Assembly: GCF_028583545.1 (NCBI RefSeq)
Contig: NZ_CP087106.1
Location: 3,642,501 to 3,706,500 of the forward strand
From: Methylobacterium sp. NMS14P
Lineage (GTDB): Bacteria > Pseudomonadota > Alphaproteobacteria > Rhizobiales > Beijerinckiaceae
Reading direction: 5' to 3'
DNA: 64,000 nucleotides
Shown one piece after another: positions 50,755 to 59,070 of this stretch (positions are counted from its first letter, which is position 1; every line of letters begins with the position of its first letter). Under the pieces are notes generated by a model, which was given only the letters and a program-made list of their open reading frames with translations, was not told where the DNA came from and made no database searches. The translations under genes were made by a program, and so were the position numbers.

Positions 50755-51264
50755 TCAAGGCCTCGTCGGGGGCGCCTCGGCGTCACCCTCCCCGGACGAC
50801 TGCGTCCGGAGGTAGGCGATGAGATCCGCCCGATCGAGGGGATCTGGAAGTCCGGGGAAGCTCATGCTCGTGCCGGGCGCCAGCTTCGCCGGGGCGGCGA
50901 GCCAGAGGTCCATCCGCTCCGGGGTCCAGACGCCGCCCAGCGACCGGAGCGCCCCGGTATAGCCGTAGCGCCTGCTGTTGCTGGCAACAGGCTTGCCGAG
51001 CACGTCGTAGAGTCCGGGACCGTTCCGATCGCCCGCCCCCGGGCTGATCGTGTGACAGGCGGCGCACTGACCGAACAGCCGCCCGCCGCGCTCGGCGTCG
51101 GCCACCCGCATGACGTCGTCGAACTTCGGGGTCTCGCCCAGGGCGCGGCGGCGTTCCCGCCCGTCGTCCGAGCAGGCTGCCGCGAGCAGGGCCAGCGCGA
51201 GCGCCGCGATGCGCGCGGGACGCCGCAGGATCCGCGGTCGCGTCTGCCTGAGACACCACAGCAT
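50755..51264 (-). CDS. Lipoprotein c-type cytochrome
   Basis: The 169 residues have a lipoprotein signal ending in LLAAACSDD, so C31 is probably lipidated. A single heme site CAACH lies at 67-71 (GRLFGQCAACHTISPGAGDR), followed by NGPGLYDVLGKPVAS, and the axial methionine is probably in APGTSMSFPGLPDP. This is a class I monoheme cytochrome of the c550/c2 type, anchored at the periplasmic side. The start at 51264 follows GGAGGAAATGCG; a longer upstream frame has no support. Confidence 0.88.
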   Translation of the reverse strand: MLWCLRQTRPRILRRPARIAALALALLAAACSDDGRERRRALGETPKFDDVMRVADAERGGRLFGQCAACHTISPGAGDRNGPGLYDVLGKPVASNSRRYGYTGALRSLGGVWTPERMDLWLAAPAKLAPGTSMSFPGLPDPLDRADLIAYLRTQSSGEGDAEAPPTRP

Positions 51265-51304
51265 CGCATTTCCTCCGCGGTGAGCGGATTCGAGTTGGCA
51301 GGCG

Positions 51305-51358
51305 CCGGTCGTCCCACGGGGAGCGCGACGCTCCGAGTGGGAGCCAGCCGACGACCGG
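51305..51358 (-). terminator. Nested stem-loop between the MocR and cytochrome genes
   Basis: Outer arms CCGGTCGTC and GACGACCGG enclose an inner CCCAC...GTGGG and GGAGCG...CGCTCC stem. It lies downstream of the MocR-type gene (same strand) and 41 bp upstream of the cytochrome start, so it may end MocR transcripts or act as a leader structure for the cytochrome. Confidence 0.5.
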
Positions 51359-51424
51359 GGCGCAGCACGTGTCCGCGCGGCGCGGACCGCCTGAACGTGC
51401 GAGGCTCGCGCCGCCTCAGCCGAC

Positions 51425-52816
51425 TCAGACAACGGTCGAGATCGCGCCGGGCGGATGCGCCAGCAGCGTCGCGAGCAGGCTGAGGCCGTATCGGAGCGTC
51501 TCGGCGTCCGGCGCCGCGCCCAGGGAGACGCGGATGGCTTCCGGGGCAGGCCCGACCGCGAAGGCGTCGCTCAGGATGACCGACACGCCGAGCTGCCGCG
51601 CGTGGGCGCCGAACTCGCCGCGACGCCAGGTATCGGGGAGCCGGAGCCACAGATGGTGCCCGCACGGATGCCCCCGGACGTCGAGACCCTGGAGCGTCTC
51701 GCGCGCGACCGCCTGCCTGAGCTCGTTCTCCTGCCGGATCGCCGCGACGACGGCGTCGAGCTCGCCCTCGGCGATCCAGTGTGAGGCGAGCGCGGCCGTG
51801 AGGGGCGAGGCCATCATGTTGATGGCGCGCAGTTCGGCCGCCAGCCGCACCGCCTCGTTCGTTCCGGGGACCGCGACGTAGGCGACGCGCAGGCCGGGAC
51901 TCGCGCATTTGGACAGCGTCGCGATGTGCCACGTGATGTCGCTCGCCTGGGACGCGATCGGAGCCGGCGCGTCCAGGGGCAGCGCGCCGTACGCGTCGTC
52001 CTCGATGATGGCGACGCCGTGCGTGCGGGCGATCTCGGCGATCTGCCGGCGCCGGATCGCCGGGAGAGTCGCGGTGGTCGGGTTGTCGAGCGTCGGCACG
52101 AGGTACAGGGCCCGCGGCCGATCGGATCTGCAGCGTTCGAGGAAGGCGTCCGGATCGAGCCCCTCCGCGTCGGCGGCCACCGGCACGAGGCGGACGCCGC
52201 GGCGCTCCGCGGCCGTGCGCAGCCCGGGATAGGTGAGCGCCGGGACGCAGAGGGCATCGCCCGGCTTCATGACGGCGGCGAGCACGGCGGCGAGAACGAC
52301 CTGGGCACCGCCGGCCACGAGGACGCGCTGCACCGGGAGTGTCCCCAGCCGTCGACCGAGCCAGTGGGCCGCAGCCGCACGGTCGGCCAGGTTCCCGGCA
52401 CTGTCCTGGTACTGCATCCGGGCGAGGAAGCCGGACGATCCGGCGAGCCGCGACAGACCCGCCTCCAGGCGCTCCGCCAGCCGCGCCGCCGCCGGCTGGG
52501 GCGGCATGTTCATGCTGAAGTCGACGCTGCCGGACGGATCAGGCCGGCGCATCTCCGCGGCCGCCGACCGGGGTGCCCGGACGAAGCTGCCCCGGCCGGC
52601 GGTCGCGTCGATCAATCCCGTCCTGCGCGCCTCGTTGAAGGCGCGCGTGACGGTCGTGAGATCGACGTTGAGGTGCTTCGCCAGAGCGCGCTGCGGCGGC
52701 AGCCGCGCCCCCGGCGAGAGGCGTCCGGCACGGATGTCCTCCGCCAGTGCCCGGACGATGGCGAGGTATTTGGGCCCCGTCTCGCCGGCGATTGTCGGGC
52801 TCCAGGATTCCAACAT
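51425..52816 (-). CDS. MocR-type regulator (GntR DNA-binding domain fused to PLP aminotransferase fold)
   Basis: From the ATG at 52816 the protein is 463 residues; a start at 52846 would add 10. A winged helix occupies the first 75 residues (EDIRAGRLSPGARLPPQRAL, HLNVDLTTVTRAFNEARR). An aminotransferase-like domain follows, with AGGAQVVLAAVLAAVMKPGD, PTLDNPTTATLP, AIIEDDAYGALPLD and the PLP lysine in ATLSKCASPGLRVAYV. MocR proteins sense PLP-linked amino compounds and usually control a divergent gene. I prefer the later start because the 52846 ATG lies inside a palindrome that looks like an operator. Confidence 0.9.
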   Translation of the reverse strand: MLESWSPTIAGETGPKYLAIVRALAEDIRAGRLSPGARLPPQRALAKHLNVDLTTVTRAFNEARRTGLIDATAGRGSFVRAPRSAAAEMRRPDPSGSVDFSMNMPPQPAAARLAERLEAGLSRLAGSSGFLARMQYQDSAGNLADRAAAAHWLGRRLGTLPVQRVLVAGGAQVVLAAVLAAVMKPGDALCVPALTYPGLRTAAERRGVRLVPVAADAEGLDPDAFLERCRSDRPRALYLVPTLDNPTTATLPAIRRRQIAEIARTHGVAIIEDDAYGALPLDAPAPIASQASDITWHIATLSKCASPGLRVAYVAVPGTNEAVRLAAELRAINMMASPLTAALASHWIAEGELDAVVAAIRQENELRQAVARETLQGLDVRGHPCGHHLWLRLPDTWRRGEFGAHARQLGVSVILSDAFAVGPAPEAIRVSLGAAPDAETLRYGLSLLATLLAHPPGAISTVV

Positions 52817-52833
52817 TGACCCCTGTTCTCCCG

Positions 52834-52864
52834 CCGGCGTATGCATACATTCAGCATACGGCCG
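52834..52864. promoter_or_regulatory. Palindrome at the MocR gene start, candidate operator
   Basis: CCGGCGTATGC and GCATACGGCCGG form an imperfect inverted repeat around ATACATTCA, including a TATGCATA core. The GTATG/CATAC half-sites recur in the palindrome at 52932-52960, so both may bind the same regulator. Confidence 0.5.
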
Positions 52865-52931
52865 GGGCGCAATGCGGCGTTTCGCGGTCGTGATCCGCGA
52901 ACGACACGTCGGATCGCTCAGTTTCCACCGT

Positions 52932-52960
52932 GATTGTATGGCTCAATATGCCATACAATC
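52932..52960. promoter_or_regulatory. Perfect 11-bp inverted repeat upstream of the DUF983 gene
   Basis: GATTGTATGGC, a 7-base centre TCAATAT, then GCCATACAATC. The repeat is exact and lies in the divergent region, about 51 bp before the DUF983 start. It shares GTATG...CATAC half-sites with the palindrome at 52834-52864. I infer regulation by the MocR-type protein. Confidence 0.55.
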
Positions 52961-53011
52961 GGCAGGCACAAGCCCGTTCGTTCAGGGTCGGCCTGCTGTT
53001 CAGGACCTTGG

Positions 53012-53419
53012 ATGATGCAGAGGACCACCGATCAATCGCTCATGTCCGTCGGCCTGCGCTGCCGCTGCCCGCGCTGCGGACAGGGTCGCCTGTTCGACGG
53101 CTTCATCACTCTGCGGCCGCGCTGCGAGGCGTGCGGGCTCGACTACAGCTTCGCCGACCCGGCGGACGGGCCCGCCTTCTTCATCATGATGACGATGGCG
53201 TTCCCCGTCACCGCCTTCGGGATCTGGCTGGAACTCGCCTACGACCCGCCGCTCTGGGTCCACGCGGCGGTGACGCTCCCTCTGCTCCTCCTGGCCTGCG
53301 TGCCGATCATCCGGCCGCTGAAGGGGCTTTTCATCGCCAGCCAGTACATCAACAAGGCCGAGGAGGGACGCCTCGCGGTCCCGAAGGCGTCCGTCCCCGG
53401 CCCGACACCGCGGGACTGA
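53012..53419 (+). CDS. DUF983-family membrane protein
   Basis: The 135 residues carry an N-terminal zinc-ribbon-like pair (CPRCGQG and CEACGLDY) followed by two membrane segments (FFIMMTMAFPVTAFGIWLEL and VTLPLLLLACVPIIRPLKG). This is the DUF983 pattern, common in alphaproteobacteria next to cytochrome oxidase genes, function unproved. Start chosen at 53012 after an AGGA; 53042 (MSVGLRCRCPRCG) is also possible. It is divergent from the MocR-type gene. Confidence 0.85.
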   Translation: MMQRTTDQSLMSVGLRCRCPRCGQGRLFDGFITLRPRCEACGLDYSFADPADGPAFFIMMTMAFPVTAFGIWLELAYDPPLWVHAAVTLPLLLLACVPIIRPLKGLFIASQYINKAEEGRLAVPKASVPGPTPRD

Positions 53420-53566
53420 CCGCGTCGCCGCCCGCGACGTCCGTCCCGCTCCGGCGCTGACCAGGGTCCCGCCCCGCCTTGGGCCCGCGGCGCCATCCAG
53501 GCTAGCTTGCCCGTCCGATGAAGTCGTCGCCGTCCCGGCGACCGGCTGCCTCACCCCGACGATCCC

Positions 53567-54493
53567 ATGCGGCCGCGCACGCCTCCCCTGTCCACGCTCA
53601 GGCTCTTCGAAGCGGCCGGCCGCCATCTCAGCTTCGCCCGCGCGGCGTCCGAACTGAACCTGACGCCGAGCGCCGTGAGCCACGGGATCGTCGGCCTCGA
53701 GAGGGCGCTCGGCGTCAAGCTGTTCGTCCGGGAGCCGGGCAGGCTGGCGCTGACACGCGCGGGCGCCGAGTACCTGACCTACGTGTCCGAGGCGCTGTCC
53801 CTGATCCTGATCGGGACGCGCCGCCTGCCCGCGCCGCGGTCGGGCAGGATCCTGGCCATCAGCTGCGCACCCACCCTGGCGACGCGGTGGCTGCTGCCCC
53901 GGCTACCCGGCTTCCGCAGCCGCCATCCGCAGATCGCGATCCGGATCGACACCTCCCACCGGCAGGTCGGCTTCCCGATCGACGGCTACGATTTCGCCCT
54001 CCGTCTCAGCCGGGTCCCGACCCCACGGCAGCGCAGCATCCGCCTCTTCGACGACTGGTTGCTCCCCGTCTGCAGCCCGGCCTATCGCGACGCCGTCACC
54101 GGCCGGGACGGTGCCGTCGATCTCCGGCGCGCGACGACGATCCACGTCACGTCCGCGACGGAGGACTGGCAGGCCTGGAGCGACGCGACGGGGACCGCGG
54201 AACTGTCCTCGGCCGACACCCTGCACGTCGACACGTTCGCGATGGCGCTCCAGGCCGCGGCCGTGGGCCTGGGCGTCGCCCTCGGCCGGGGCGCGCTCAT
54301 GGACCGGGAACTGCGCGACGGCACCCTGGTCGGGGTCGGCCCCGCCGTCGCGGCGGCGACGTCCCACTGGCTCGTGAGCGCCGAGGGCGACGACGATCGG
54401 CAGGACTCCGACCAGTTCCGGACCTGGCTGCTGGCGGAGGCGAGGCGGTTCGCGACCGAGCAGAAGGCGCGCTTCCCGACCAGAGCCGCCTGA
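53567..54493 (+). CDS. LysR-family regulator, GcvA-like
   Basis: The 308 residues have the LysR helix-turn-helix (PLSTLRLFEAAGRHLSFARA, ASELNLTPSAVSHGIVGLER) and a periplasmic-binding-like effector domain (ILAISCAPTLATRWLLPRLP, DFALRLSRVP, AVGLGVALGRGALMDREL). It precedes an MFS transporter and an alpha/beta hydrolase gene on the same strand by 113 bp and is their probable regulator. Inducer unknown. Confidence 0.92.
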   Translation: MRPRTPPLSTLRLFEAAGRHLSFARAASELNLTPSAVSHGIVGLERALGVKLFVREPGRLALTRAGAEYLTYVSEALSLILIGTRRLPAPRSGRILAISCAPTLATRWLLPRLPGFRSRHPQIAIRIDTSHRQVGFPIDGYDFALRLSRVPTPRQRSIRLFDDWLLPVCSPAYRDAVTGRDGAVDLRRATTIHVTSATEDWQAWSDATGTAELSSADTLHVDTFAMALQAAAVGLGVALGRGALMDRELRDGTLVGVGPAVAAATSHWLVSAEGDDDRQDSDQFRTWLLAEARRFATEQKARFPTRAA

Positions 54494-54606
54494 CAGCCCG
54501 AAGGGGCCGGGACGGCGCGCCCGTGAGCGCCGCTCACCGCCCGAGGAGATCTTCTCGTTTGTCGTCCCGGCCGCCGGCTGCGAGCGTCTCCGCGAAGGAG
54601 ACCGCG

Positions 54607-55851
54607 ATGGCAACGTTCGGGCGTGCGCGCGCAGCGCGGTGGGTCAGGTTGCCGGTGGTGCCGGTGGCGATCGCGGCCGGTCTGGTCCTGAGCGGCGCGA
54701 TGGGGATCCGCCAGACCTTCGGGCTGTTCCTGGGGCCCTACTCCCTCGAGACCGGCGTCCCGGTGGCGACGACCGCCCTCGCCATCGCCCTGCACAACCT
54801 CGTCTGGGGCGTCGCGCAGCCCTTCGCGGGCGCGGCGGCGGATCGCTACGGGGCCGCGCCGGTCGTCGCCCTCGGCGCGCTAATCTACGCGGGCGGCCTC
54901 GTGCTGATGGCGCGCGTGCCGACGGCGCCGATGCTGCTGCTCGGCATGGGGCTGATGGTCGGGATCGGGCTCAGCTGCACCGGCTTCGGCGTCGTCCTGA
55001 GCGCGGTCGGTCGCGCCTCCGCCCCGGAACGACGCAGCGCGGCGCTGGGCCTCGCGAGCGCCGGCGGCTCGCTGGGCCAAGTGCTGCTCGTCCCGTTCGC
55101 GCAGTCAATCACCGCGGTCGCGGGCCTGGGCGCGGCGCTCCTCGCACTCGCGGCCATCGTCGTGGCGCTCGCGCCTCTCGGCGTCGCTCTCGATCGGGCG
55201 CCCCGCGCCGCGGCACCGGACGGCTCGTCGGCGGCCGGCGACCCGTCCGAGGCGATCCTGCGGGCGTGGCGGAACCCGGGCTACCGGCTGCTGACGCTCG
55301 GCTTCTTCACCTGCGGCTTCCAGCTCGCCTTCATCGCGACGCACCTTCCTGGATACCTCGCCCTCTGCCACATGCCGGTGGGCCTGGGCGCGACGGCGCT
55401 GGCCCTGATCGGCCTGTTCAACATGGCCGGAAGCTGGGGGTGCGGGTGGCTCGGCGGCCGGTACCGGCCGCAGCACGTCCTCGTCTGGCTCTACCTGATC
55501 CGCGCCGCCGCGATCGGCACCTTCCTCATCGCGCCGAAATCCGAAGCCGTGGTCCTGGCCTTCGCGGCCGTCATGGGCCTGACCTGGCTGGGTACGGTTC
55601 CGCTGACGAGCGGCCTCGTCGCGCGGGTCTTCGGGGTCCGCCACCTCGGGACCCTGTTCGGGATCGTCTTCCTGAGCCACCAGATCGGATCGTTCCTCGG
55701 GGCGTGGCTAGGGGGCGTGGTGCTGGAAATCTCCGGATCCTACGGTCCGGTCTGGCTCGCCACGGCCCTCGCGGGCCTGATCGCCGCGCTCCTGCACGTC
55801 CCGATCGACGATCGTCCGGTCGCTCCGGCCGTCGCGGAGGCGGCCCGATGA
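54607..55851 (+). CDS. MFS transporter
   Basis: The 414 residues have twelve membrane segments. Features include GAMGIRQTFGLFLGPYSLET, the loop motif GAAADRYGAAPVV, GLASAGGSLGQVLLVPFAQS and FFTCGFQLAFIATHLPGYLA. The pattern resembles oxalate/formate- or monocarboxylate-type permeases (YbfB/OFA-like) more than drug exporters. GAAGGAG lies 8 bp from the ATG. It overlaps the hydrolase gene by 4 bp. Confidence 0.88.
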   Translation: MATFGRARAARWVRLPVVPVAIAAGLVLSGAMGIRQTFGLFLGPYSLETGVPVATTALAIALHNLVWGVAQPFAGAAADRYGAAPVVALGALIYAGGLVLMARVPTAPMLLLGMGLMVGIGLSCTGFGVVLSAVGRASAPERRSAALGLASAGGSLGQVLLVPFAQSITAVAGLGAALLALAAIVVALAPLGVALDRAPRAAAPDGSSAAGDPSEAILRAWRNPGYRLLTLGFFTCGFQLAFIATHLPGYLALCHMPVGLGATALALIGLFNMAGSWGCGWLGGRYRPQHVLVWLYLIRAAAIGTFLIAPKSEAVVLAFAAVMGLTWLGTVPLTSGLVARVFGVRHLGTLFGIVFLSHQIGSFLGAWLGGVVLEISGSYGPVWLATALAGLIAALLHVPIDDRPVAPAVAEAAR

Positions 55852-56789
55852 CGACCGTCCGCGACGCGCCGGCGATGACCGAAGGTGTCGGCCCGCGAGC
55901 CGTGGCGATCGCCTGCCGGGACGGCTACCGACTCCACGGTCACCTCTGGTGCCCGGGCGCGAGCGGGTCGCCGGGCCGGGGCACGATCATCGTCAACCCG
56001 GCGACCGGCGTCCGCGCGCGCTACTACCACGCCTACGCGCGGTTCCTGGCCGAGCGCGGCTTCGTCGTGCTCACCTACGATTACCGCGGCATCGGCGAAT
56101 CGCGGCCCGCGCGCCTGAGGGGATCCGGCATCCGCTGGCGGGACTGGGGCGAGCTCGACTTCGACGCCGCCGTCCGGTGGGTCCGAGCGCGCGAGGCCGG
56201 TCCGCTGATGGTCGTCGGCCACAGCATCGGGGGCTTTCTCCCAGGCTTCGCCGAGGCGGCCGGCGCGGTGGACCGCATCCTCACCGTCGGCGCGCAATAC
56301 GCCTATCGCCACGATTATCGCGCCCGCGACAGGCTGGGCATGATCGCGAAGTGGCATCTGCTGATGCCGTGCTTGACCGCCGTCGTGGGCTATTTTCCCG
56401 GCCGTCGGCTCGGATGGATCGAGGATCTCCCGGCCGGCATGGCCTACGAGTGGGCGTCGCGGGGACGGCGCATGGAGGCGAGCTACCCGGCCGCCGAGCG
56501 CCCGGCGCTCCTCGCCCGCTTCGCCGCCGTGCGCGCCCCGATCCTGGCAGTCGGCACCCCGGACGACCCGTTCGGAACGCCGACCGCGATCCACCGGGGC
56601 CTCGGCTACTACGTGTCGAGCCCGCGCATCCAGGTGCAGCTGGCGTCGCCCGTGATCGGCGCGGCGGCGATCGGCCATTTCGGCCTGTTCCGCGCGCGCG
56701 CGAGCGGCACGTTCTGGACCGACACGCTGCGCTGGTTATGCGACGGGCAGAACCCCTGGCCGGAGGCCGCGATCGATCCGGGCGCCTGA
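55848..56789 (+). CDS. Alpha/beta hydrolase (serine aminopeptidase S33-like)
   Basis: The 313 residues have the hydrolase fold: TIIVNPATGVRARYYHAYAR, the beta-strand turn TYDYRGIGESRPARL and nucleophile S126 in LMVVGHSIGGFLPG. The catalytic aspartate is probably in VGTPDDPFGTPTA and the histidine in IGHFGLFRAR. Substrate unknown; ester or lactone cleavage is plausible. The gene overlaps the MFS gene by 4 bp, so uptake and hydrolysis of one compound are likely coupled. Confidence 0.87.
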   Translation: MTTVRDAPAMTEGVGPRAVAIACRDGYRLHGHLWCPGASGSPGRGTIIVNPATGVRARYYHAYARFLAERGFVVLTYDYRGIGESRPARLRGSGIRWRDWGELDFDAAVRWVRAREAGPLMVVGHSIGGFLPGFAEAAGAVDRILTVGAQYAYRHDYRARDRLGMIAKWHLLMPCLTAVVGYFPGRRLGWIEDLPAGMAYEWASRGRRMEASYPAAERPALLARFAAVRAPILAVGTPDDPFGTPTAIHRGLGYYVSSPRIQVQLASPVIGAAAIGHFGLFRARASGTFWTDTLRWLCDGQNPWPEAAIDPGA

Positions 56790-56844
56790 TCCGCGCGTGA
56801 CCGGGCGTGTCGCGGCGAACCGCTTCGGACGCGGGCGAGAGGGC

Positions 56845-57279
56845 CTATCCCGCCCTGTGACGCAGCTGCAGCGATCGCGCGATCTCCGAGCGCTTGGCGG
56901 CGTAACCCGGAGCCACCATCGGATAGTCTCGCGGCAGCCCGTACTTGGCGCGAAATTCCTCCGGTGTCAGCCCGTAAGCCGTCAGGTGACGCTTGAGCGT
57001 CTTGTAGGACCTGCCGTCGATGAAGCTGATCAGGCCTTCGGCCTGGATCGACGCGCGGATCTCCCGCGCGGTGGCGGCGTCGGGCGTCGCGACCGCGCGC
57101 GCCGGTCCCGCGCCGATCTGTCTAAGCATCTCGTACGTACTGGCTAAAATCTCACAGAGTTGGACGGGGGAGACCGGATTGTGGGTCACGTAGGCACAGA
57201 CGATCTTGATTGAATTTCTCAATGACGAGTCAGAATTTTCTCCCGCGTCGGCACCAACCTCAGGTAGCATACCTGCCAT
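56845..57279 (-). CDS. MucR/Ros-family regulator lacking the zinc-finger cysteines
   Basis: The 144 residues end in the MucR signature: RSYKTLKRHLTAYGLTPEEF, RAKYGLPRDYPMVAPGYA, AKRSEIARSLQLR. Classical Ros/MucR have CxxC before this; here the matching stretch is LISFIDGRSYKTL with no cysteine. Cysteine-free variants bind DNA without the structural zinc or with other ligands. MucR proteins bind AT-rich promoters and act as global silencers. The ATG at 57279 is only one base after GGAGGAGG; the ATG at 57270 may be the real start. Confidence 0.88.
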   Translation of the reverse strand: MAGMLPEVGADAGENSDSSLRNSIKIVCAYVTHNPVSPVQLCEILASTYEMLRQIGAGPARAVATPDAATAREIRASIQAEGLISFIDGRSYKTLKRHLTAYGLTPEEFRAKYGLPRDYPMVAPGYAAKRSEIARSLQLRHRAG

Positions 57280-57745
57280 TCCTCCTCCAAAAGTGCCCCA
57301 TGAGAGTTGTATATCAATTTTCGCATGTCAGTCCTTCATCTTGATTGAACTTCAAAAAAGAACATTGAGACCGATATTCTACTTATAGAAACAATGACTG
57401 CAAAATTTCTCAACCAGAAAGGGGCTCCATCCTCCCCGCGGACCTGGGTACCGAACAGGTTGCTGTACTGGATCTGCGACACGTCCGTGGCGGCGACCTT
57501 GTTGGAAGCGGTCGCGCCGGTCCCGCACGAGACGCCCACGGACACGGATGGAAGCGCGATCGGCGGAATTCGCGCACGGCGGACGGTCACCGACGACGCT
57601 GGCGCGACCGTTGCACACGCGGCGCCAGGTCTGCGAAGAGCCGACCGGGCAAGGGGCCCGGATGCGTCGCGGTGAATCGCGCCCGAGGGAGGATCATGAC
57701 GGTTCAATCCGCGCGGACACGGGCGACAGAGTCCGGGCACCGTCC
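57280..57745. other. AT-rich island and gene-poor stretch between mucR-type and GntR genes
   Basis: 57280-57420 is far richer in A and T than the rest of the window and should contain the mucR-type promoter. The 12-mer ATCTTGATTGAA occurs at 57338-57349 and again at 57203-57214 inside the gene. From 57420 to 57660 composition returns to normal. The minus frame 57740-57336 includes a stretch (SVSVGVSCGTGATASNKVAA, TDVSQIQYSNLFG) that looks like the end of a secreted or adhesin-type protein, perhaps a gene remnant. I cannot support an intact gene. Confidence 0.45.
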
Positions 57746-58447
57746 ATGAGGGCGGTGGACGAGGGCGATCGCGTCGGGGCCATCTGCCAGGCCCTGCGAC
57801 GGGCCATCGTGGAACGGGCGCTCGCCCCCGGCGACCGCCTGCCGGAGGACGCCCTCGGCGAGCGGTTCGGGGTGAGCCGCACCATTGCCCGGCAGGCCCT
57901 GCTGCGGCTGGCCGGGGAAGGCCTGGTCGACCTGCGCCGCAACCGCATCGCCGTCGTGGCGACGCCGAGCTGGGAGGAGGCGCGCGACACCTTCGACGTG
58001 CGTCTCGGCCTGGAGCGGCTGGTGGTGCGCCGCCTCGCCGGGCAGCTCAGCCCGGAGCAGCGCCAGGGCCTGCTGGACCAGATCGCCCGCGAGGAGGCCG
58101 CCCGGGGCGGACCCGAGGCGCTGTCGATCCGGCTCGCCACCGAATTCCACCTGATGCTCGCCGAGATGACCGGCAGCGCGGTGCTGACCCGCTACGTCGC
58201 GGAACTCGGCTATCGCTGCGCCCTGATCCTGTCTCTCTACAGCCGCCCGCATTCCTCGGACTGCGCCGTGAGCGAGCACCGCGACATCGTCGCCGCCCTG
58301 GTCGCGGGCGACGCCGAGCGCGCCGCCGCGCTCATGGACCACCATCTCGACGCGGTGGCGGACCGGGCACGCATCGTCCCGCCGGCCCCGCGCGAGCGCG
58401 ATCTCGCGCGCCTGCTGGCGCCCTACGTCGCGGGCGGCGGGGCCTGA
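57746..58447 (+). CDS. GntR-family regulator, FCD type
   Basis: The 233 residues from ATG 57746 have a GntR winged helix (RAIVERALAPGDRLPEDALG, ERFGVSRTIARQALLRLAGE, NRIAVVATPS) and an FCD domain (DVRLGLERLVVRRLAG, EFHLMLAEMTGSAVLTRYV, EHRDIVAALVAGDAERAAAL, MDHHLDAV) with metal-binding-type D and H residues. An upstream start at 57662 is possible. It probably controls the divergent NTF2/Liv genes that follow. Confidence 0.9.
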   Translation: MRAVDEGDRVGAICQALRRAIVERALAPGDRLPEDALGERFGVSRTIARQALLRLAGEGLVDLRRNRIAVVATPSWEEARDTFDVRLGLERLVVRRLAGQLSPEQRQGLLDQIAREEAARGGPEALSIRLATEFHLMLAEMTGSAVLTRYVAELGYRCALILSLYSRPHSSDCAVSEHRDIVAALVAGDAERAAALMDHHLDAVADRARIVPPAPRERDLARLLAPYVAGGGA

Positions 58448-58457
58448 GCCCGCCGCG

Positions 58458-58874
58458 TCAAGCCGTGAGGCCGTGCTTGGTCAGGAGGCGCTCGGCGCTG
58501 TCGTTCCAGACCTCCATGCCGACGATCAGCCCGTCGCGCACGGTGAAACGGTCGACGTAGCGGTTGCCCTCGAACGGGGTGCCGTCCGGCCACGCGCCGT
58601 ACAGGGTGCCGAGGCTGTAGACCGTGGTGACGCCGTCGCCCGGCACCACGTCCAGCCGCTCCATCCGCTTCTTCACCCAGGCGTAGCGGCCGGCGTTGAA
58701 GGCCGTGACCTCGGACGGATGGTTGAACACCCGGGCGCCGGTGAACACGATCCGCGTGCCCGGCGCCATGTAGCGCGCGGCCGTCTCGGGATCGGGCACC
58801 ATCGAGGCCTCGAGATAGGCGGTCACGTTGGCGGCGTCGCGCGCGGTCGCCGCGCTTTGGGTCACGTCGGTCAT
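58458..58874 (-). CDS. NTF2-like (SnoaL/DUF4440-type) protein
   Basis: The 138 residues match the small NTF2-like fold: VTAYLEASMVPDPETAARYM, GTRIVFTGARVFNHPSEVTA, FNAGRYAWVKKRMERLDV, VYSLGTLYGAWPDGTPFEGN, RYVDRFTVRDGLIVGMEVWN. Members are isomerases, dehydratases or ligand-binding proteins; no catalytic pair is certain here. AGGAGG lies 5 bp before the ATG. It is divergent from the Liv transporter genes. Confidence 0.82.
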   Translation of the reverse strand: MTDVTQSAATARDAANVTAYLEASMVPDPETAARYMAPGTRIVFTGARVFNHPSEVTAFNAGRYAWVKKRMERLDVVPGDGVTTVYSLGTLYGAWPDGTPFEGNRYVDRFTVRDGLIVGMEVWNDSAERLLTKHGLTA

Positions 58875-58916
58875 GCAGGCCTCCTGTCGGCCTAACGTGC
58901 CGCAAAAGCCGCGCTC

Positions 58917-58939
58917 GTGCATGCAGGAAGTGTATGCAC
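58917..58939. promoter_or_regulatory. Candidate GntR operator between NTF2-like and Liv genes
   Basis: GTGCAT and ATGCAC are separated by 11 bases in the divergent promoter region, 43 bp before the NTF2-like gene start. The position suits the FCD regulator encoded at 57746-58447. The spacing is longer than usual for GntR sites. Confidence 0.35.
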
Positions 58940-59070
58940 TTTGACGCCGGATTGAGCACAGATTGCCCCCGAGGATACAATCACCGGGCTGTGCAGCGGC
59001 CGAATCGGCCAATTCCCGATGGCACGGAGGTTGCGCTCGGCAGGCTGCGCCCCGCCCTCGGAGACACGCC

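Noticed and set aside
57205..57222. FixK box at TTGATTGAATTTCTCAA
   Set aside because: Half-sites are spaced wrongly (7 rather than 4 bases) and it lies inside the MucR coding region.
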